Positions 61,058 through 64,000 of a stretch of DNA of 64,000 bases are shown here, in pieces. Position 1 is the first letter of the stretch. Every line of letters begins with the position of its first letter. The stretch is from Planctomycetota bacterium (lineage in GTDB: Bacteria > Planctomycetota > Phycisphaerae > Sedimentisphaerales > Anaerohalosphaeraceae). The notes beneath the pieces were generated by a model. It worked only from the letters and a program-made list of their open reading frames with translations, searched no databases and was not told where the DNA came from. Where the stretch lies: assembly GCA_013349435.1 (NCBI GenBank), contig DUZQ01000002.1:1-64000 (forward strand), given 5' to 3'. Both the position numbers and the translations under genes were made by a program.

Positions 61058-64000
61058 TCACATTTGTTTATTTCGGGTCAGTTTTGCGGGCAGGGCCTTT
61101 ATGTCTTCGAGGACCATGTACAGGCTGGGGACCAGCAGCAGTGTAATCATCGTTGCAAAGGCAACGCCGAAGGCCAGCGAAATAGCCATAGGTATCAGGA
61201 ACCGCGCCTGAATGCTCTTTTCAAGGAGCATCGGTGCCAGCCCTAAAAAAGTCGTCAGCGTGGTGAGCATAATCGGTCTGAACCTTCGCGTTACAGAATC
61301 CCTGACAACTTTCACAAGTTCAATTCCGCTTGCGCGCTCCCGGTTTATCAGGTCAATCATAATCAGAGAGTCATTTACAACCACCCCAGCCAGAGCCACT
61401 ATTCCAAAAAGCGAAAGGATGCTCAGATTAAAGCCCATCAAAAGATGGCCCACGGTCGCTCCCACAAGGCCGAACGGAATCGCAGACATAACAATCACAG
61501 GCTGTGCATAGCTTCTGAACTGAACGGCCAACAGACCGTATATGGCTAACATAGCAACCACGAAATTCGTTCGCAAAGAACCTAACGATTCGCTGCGTTC
61601 GCGTTGAGCGCCCGAGAAACGGAATGTCAGGCCGGGATACTTTATCATCAATTCCGGAATAATGTTCTCGGCCAGGTCCCTGTTAATCTCCCCGGCGTTC
61701 GCCACCGCCTCGTCAACATCTCCGGTTACATTTATCACCCTCCTGCGGTCAACCCTTCGAATATTGGCATAGCCCCGGCCGTACTTCACATCGGCAACGG
61801 TGTTAAATGGTATCTGGGTGCCGTCGGGAAGGCGGATGCGCATATTCTCAATGTCGGCCAGGCTCGTGCGCTGGTCTTCAGGATACCTTACCATTACCCG
61901 AATATCGTTCTTGCCCCTCTGGATACGCTGGGCCTCTTCTCCATAAAAACCCTGTCGTACCTGGCGTGCAAGGTCCGCCAGAGTCAGGCCGAGAGTTCTT
62001 CCGGCATCTTTAACGGCAAGTTTTACCTCCCGCTTTCCTTCCTCGAAACTGTCTTTGATATCAGTTACTCCTTCATAATCCCGCAATATCAATTTGAGCT
62101 GCTCGGCTGCGGCCAGAAGCATATCGAAGTCGTCATGAGTCAGTTCTACATTGATATCTTCACCGACACTCCTCCACTCGGACTCAAATGTCAACGAGGA
62201 GACACCGGGTATTTCGCCGACGAGTTGGCGCCACCGATTTTTCAGTTCGATTGACGATATCTCGCCCCGTTCCTCGGCACCCAAAAGCTCAACGTTTACC
62301 TCGGCAAGATGTGCCGCGGAAACCCCGGCCGGGCTTGCTTCCATCGGCCCGCCTTGTTTGCGCAACGTGGGTTGGTCGCCGAGGACCGTTGATACATGTC
62401 TGAAAATCGACGGCTGCCCCGGCCGAAGCGAGTCCACCTCCCTGCGGACCTGCCCGGCGGCGGCTTCTATCCTTTTTACTACTTCACTGGTTTGCTCAAG
62501 TGCCGTCCCCTGAGGCATTGTTACAAGAGCAATCATGTTATCGGCTTCCACGGCATCAAAGAATGTGAATTTAATATATCCGCCGACGATAAGACCGACC
62601 GTTGACAGGAAGATAGCAATGCCGCAAGACAAGGTTACATATCGCAACCTGACCGCAGCCGTTGCAAGGCGGGCAAAAGGACCGTTGATAAAGGCCTCTA
62701 ACATTCTCCCTACCGCCAGATGAAACCTGGCCACCAAACCTTTTTTTGAATTCGTTTTCCTGGCAACTCTCCCGACCGACAGATGGGCCGGTAAAATCAA
62801 CAGCGCCTCCACCAGAGAAACCAGCAAAACACTTATCACAATCAACGGAATGACCTTTAATACCTTGCCCATTATGCCTTTGGTGTACATCAGGGGCAAA
62901 AAGGCAAATACGGTTGTAAGCACGGCCATAGTTACCGGCGCCGCCATTTCTCTAACGCCCTTTATCGCCGCTGCGATCGGCCTCATCCCGTCCTGCCGGT
63001 ATGCGAAGATATTTTCGCCGACTACTATTGCATCGTCAACCACAAGACCCAATGACATAATAAAAGCAAAAAGAGAAATCATATTCAGCGAAACACCAAC
63101 GAGAGGCATCAGCCAGAATGCGCCGAGAAATGATATCGGTATTCCCATAGTCGTCCAGAACGCCAGCTTAAGGTCGAGAAACAGGGCCAGGCAGAGGAAC
63201 ACAAGGCAAAGACCCAACATCGCGTTCCTCTGGAGGAGATTCATCCTCGACCGCAGGAATTTCGAATTATCTTCCCATATTCCGATAGACACCCCTTCAG
63301 GCAGATAATTCCGTTTATCCTTTATATACTTAGAGATGGTGTTTGCGATATCCAGCGTTCCCTGTTCACCAACCCTGTAAACTAAGACAAATGCCGCCTT
63401 TTTGCCGTCAAAACGTGATGAAATGTCCGAATCTTCAAATCCGTCAATAACCTCAGCGATATCACCCAAAAGTACTCGTGTGCCGTCGGGCCTTGTCAGG
63501 ACAACTATTTTTTCAAATTCGTTCCCGTAGTACATCTGCCCCTTTGCCCTGAACATAATCTCTCCGCCGGGAGTCTTGACAGAGCCTCCCGGAACATCGA
63601 GCGAAGTTCTTTTCACCGCGTTTGAAACCTCATCAAAGCTCAGGCCGTAACGACGCAGATTCTCTTCCGACACTTCTATTGATATCTCATAGTTTCTGAT
63701 ACCTGCCATCGTTGCCTGGCTGATATTATCCATAGACGTCAATTCGTCCCGCACTTCTTCGGCTAACTCCCTGAGGGTCTTTTCGGAGGTGTCCCCGTAC
63801 AAAACTATCGTCAGAACCTCGTTTCGGGTGGTAATCTCGGTTATGATGGGCTTTTCGGTCTCTTCAGGAAAGGTTATTATTCTGTCAACTTCGGCTTTTA
63901 CATTATCTAAAACATCCTTGGTATCAGCGTATTCTTCCACTTCGATAATAACCATACAACTGCCCTCGGAGGAGGTTGAACGGATTCGCTTTATACCGTC
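61058..64000 (-). CDS. RND-family efflux transporter permease, partial at the 5' end
   Basis: At least 980 residues are visible; the reading frame continues past the right edge of the window, so the N-terminus is missing. The first visible residues (DGIKRIRSTSSEGSC) already belong to the periplasmic porter domain. It is an inner-membrane proton-driven exporter of the AcrB/CzcA superfamily. The proton-relay Asp pair lies in SLGLVVDDAIVVGENIFAYR, and the C-terminal half shows GVVVNDSLIMIDLINRERAS. Two sets of transmembrane helices alternate with large porter loops. Which RND subfamily (drug or metal) is not clear, though the loops look HAE1-like. The membrane-fusion partner would lie beyond the window. 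Confidence 0.93.
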   Translation of the reverse strand, partial: DGIKRIRSTSSEGSCMVIIEVEEYADTKDVLDNVKAEVDRIITFPEETEKPIITEITTRNEVLTIVLYGDTSEKTLRELAEEVRDELTSMDNISQATMAGIRNYEISIEVSEENLRRYGLSFDEVSNAVKRTSLDVPGGSVKTPGGEIMFRAKGQMYYGNEFEKIVVLTRPDGTRVLLGDIAEVIDGFEDSDISSRFDGKKAAFVLVYRVGEQGTLDIANTISKYIKDKRNYLPEGVSIGIWEDNSKFLRSRMNLLQRNAMLGLCLVFLCLALFLDLKLAFWTTMGIPISFLGAFWLMPLVGVSLNMISLFAFIMSLGLVVDDAIVVGENIFAYRQDGMRPIAAAIKGVREMAAPVTMAVLTTVFAFLPLMYTKGIMGKVLKVIPLIVISVLLVSLVEALLILPAHLSVGRVARKTNSKKGLVARFHLAVGRMLEAFINGPFARLATAAVRLRYVTLSCGIAIFLSTVGLIVGGYIKFTFFDAVEADNMIALVTMPQGTALEQTSEVVKRIEAAAGQVRREVDSLRPGQPSIFRHVSTVLGDQPTLRKQGGPMEASPAGVSAAHLAEVNVELLGAEERGEISSIELKNRWRQLVGEIPGVSSLTFESEWRSVGEDINVELTHDDFDMLLAAAEQLKLILRDYEGVTDIKDSFEEGKREVKLAVKDAGRTLGLTLADLARQVRQGFYGEEAQRIQRGKNDIRVMVRYPEDQRTSLADIENMRIRLPDGTQIPFNTVADVKYGRGYANIRRVDRRRVINVTGDVDEAVANAGEINRDLAENIIPELMIKYPGLTFRFSGAQRERSESLGSLRTNFVVAMLAIYGLLAVQFRSYAQPVIVMSAIPFGLVGATVGHLLMGFNLSILSLFGIVALAGVVVNDSLIMIDLINRERASGIELVKVVRDSVTRRFRPIMLTTLTTFLGLAPMLLEKSIQARFLIPMAISLAFGVAFATMITLLLVPSLYMVLEDIKALPAKLTRNKQM

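Noticed and set aside
61058..63955. RND pump as a complete gene starting at ATG 63955
   Set aside because: The frame continues to the window edge and the residues before that ATG already match the porter domain, so the gene is truncated by the window.

Overview
The window comes from an anaerobic, mid-GC bacterium that carries a complete-looking bacterial CODH/ACS set beside secreted fucosidases. My best guess is an anaerobic planctomycete of the Phycisphaerae (Sedimentisphaerales-like). This is inferred from the mix of Wood-Ljungdahl genes, sulfatide/fucan-type glycan enzymes, lipoproteins, GTP-type PEP carboxykinase and McsAB, and from many small dispersed intergenic repeats. No rRNA or other direct marker is present.

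Layout. 0-0.7 kb: a dispersed repeat with a 29-bp tandem expansion, and a tRNA-Arg(CCG). 0.7-4.7 kb: AMP-forming acetyl-CoA synthetase, an OFA-type MFS carrier and a DUF3786 protein. 4.8-28.3 kb: a same-strand island for the Wood-Ljungdahl pathway: CooC, CooF, an FAD/NAD oxidoreductase, CooS, AcsB, AcsC, AcsV (corrinoid activator), a second CooC, AcsD, AcsE, Fhs, a [NiFe] hydrogenase with its maturation protease, MetV, MetF, and a cysteine formate dehydrogenase with two electron-transfer subunits. Only the methenyl/methylene-THF step (FolD or FchA) is missing from the window. A sigma70-like promoter with an inverted repeat filling its spacer precedes the island, and strong GC hairpins sit just before four of its cistrons. 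Together these genes would connect H2, formate, NAD(P)H and ferredoxin to CO2 and acetyl-CoA. With Acs and a carboxylate carrier next door, the pathway could run in either direction.

28.3-31 kb: CysK, MnmA and a lipoprotein. 31-33.9 kb: a compact sugar-nucleotide cluster (GDP-mannose 3,5-epimerase-like, GHMP-kinase-like, duplicated nucleotidyltransferase). 33.9-47.4 kb: glycan use: FucP, FucU, two GH29 fucosidases, a GH2 lipoprotein and a secreted LamG protein, interrupted by an orphan acyltransferase E2, D-Tyr-tRNA deacylase and a PHP protein. 47.8-55.4 kb: housekeeping on the minus strand: McsB, McsA, a QueD-like protein, CoaD, an HD-like protein, a degenerate amidase-like protein (plus strand), PckG and ParB. 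A perfect parS site lies just upstream of parB, suggesting an origin-proximal position. 55.4-61 kb: gene-poor and rich in dispersed repeats, with NnrD, a single-HKD phospholipase-D-like protein, a pentapeptide-repeat potassium channel and a NYN-domain protein. The window ends inside an RND efflux pump gene.

Most unusual items: the sugar-nucleotide cluster with a kinase lacking its usual glycine-rich loop; a fucosidase whose C-terminal domain is split by an acidic linker plus a small beta domain; a secreted RbsD/FucU-like lipoprotein lacking the catalytic histidine; an orphan E2 with a changed active-site motif; and the hairpin and operator structures in the Wood-Ljungdahl island.
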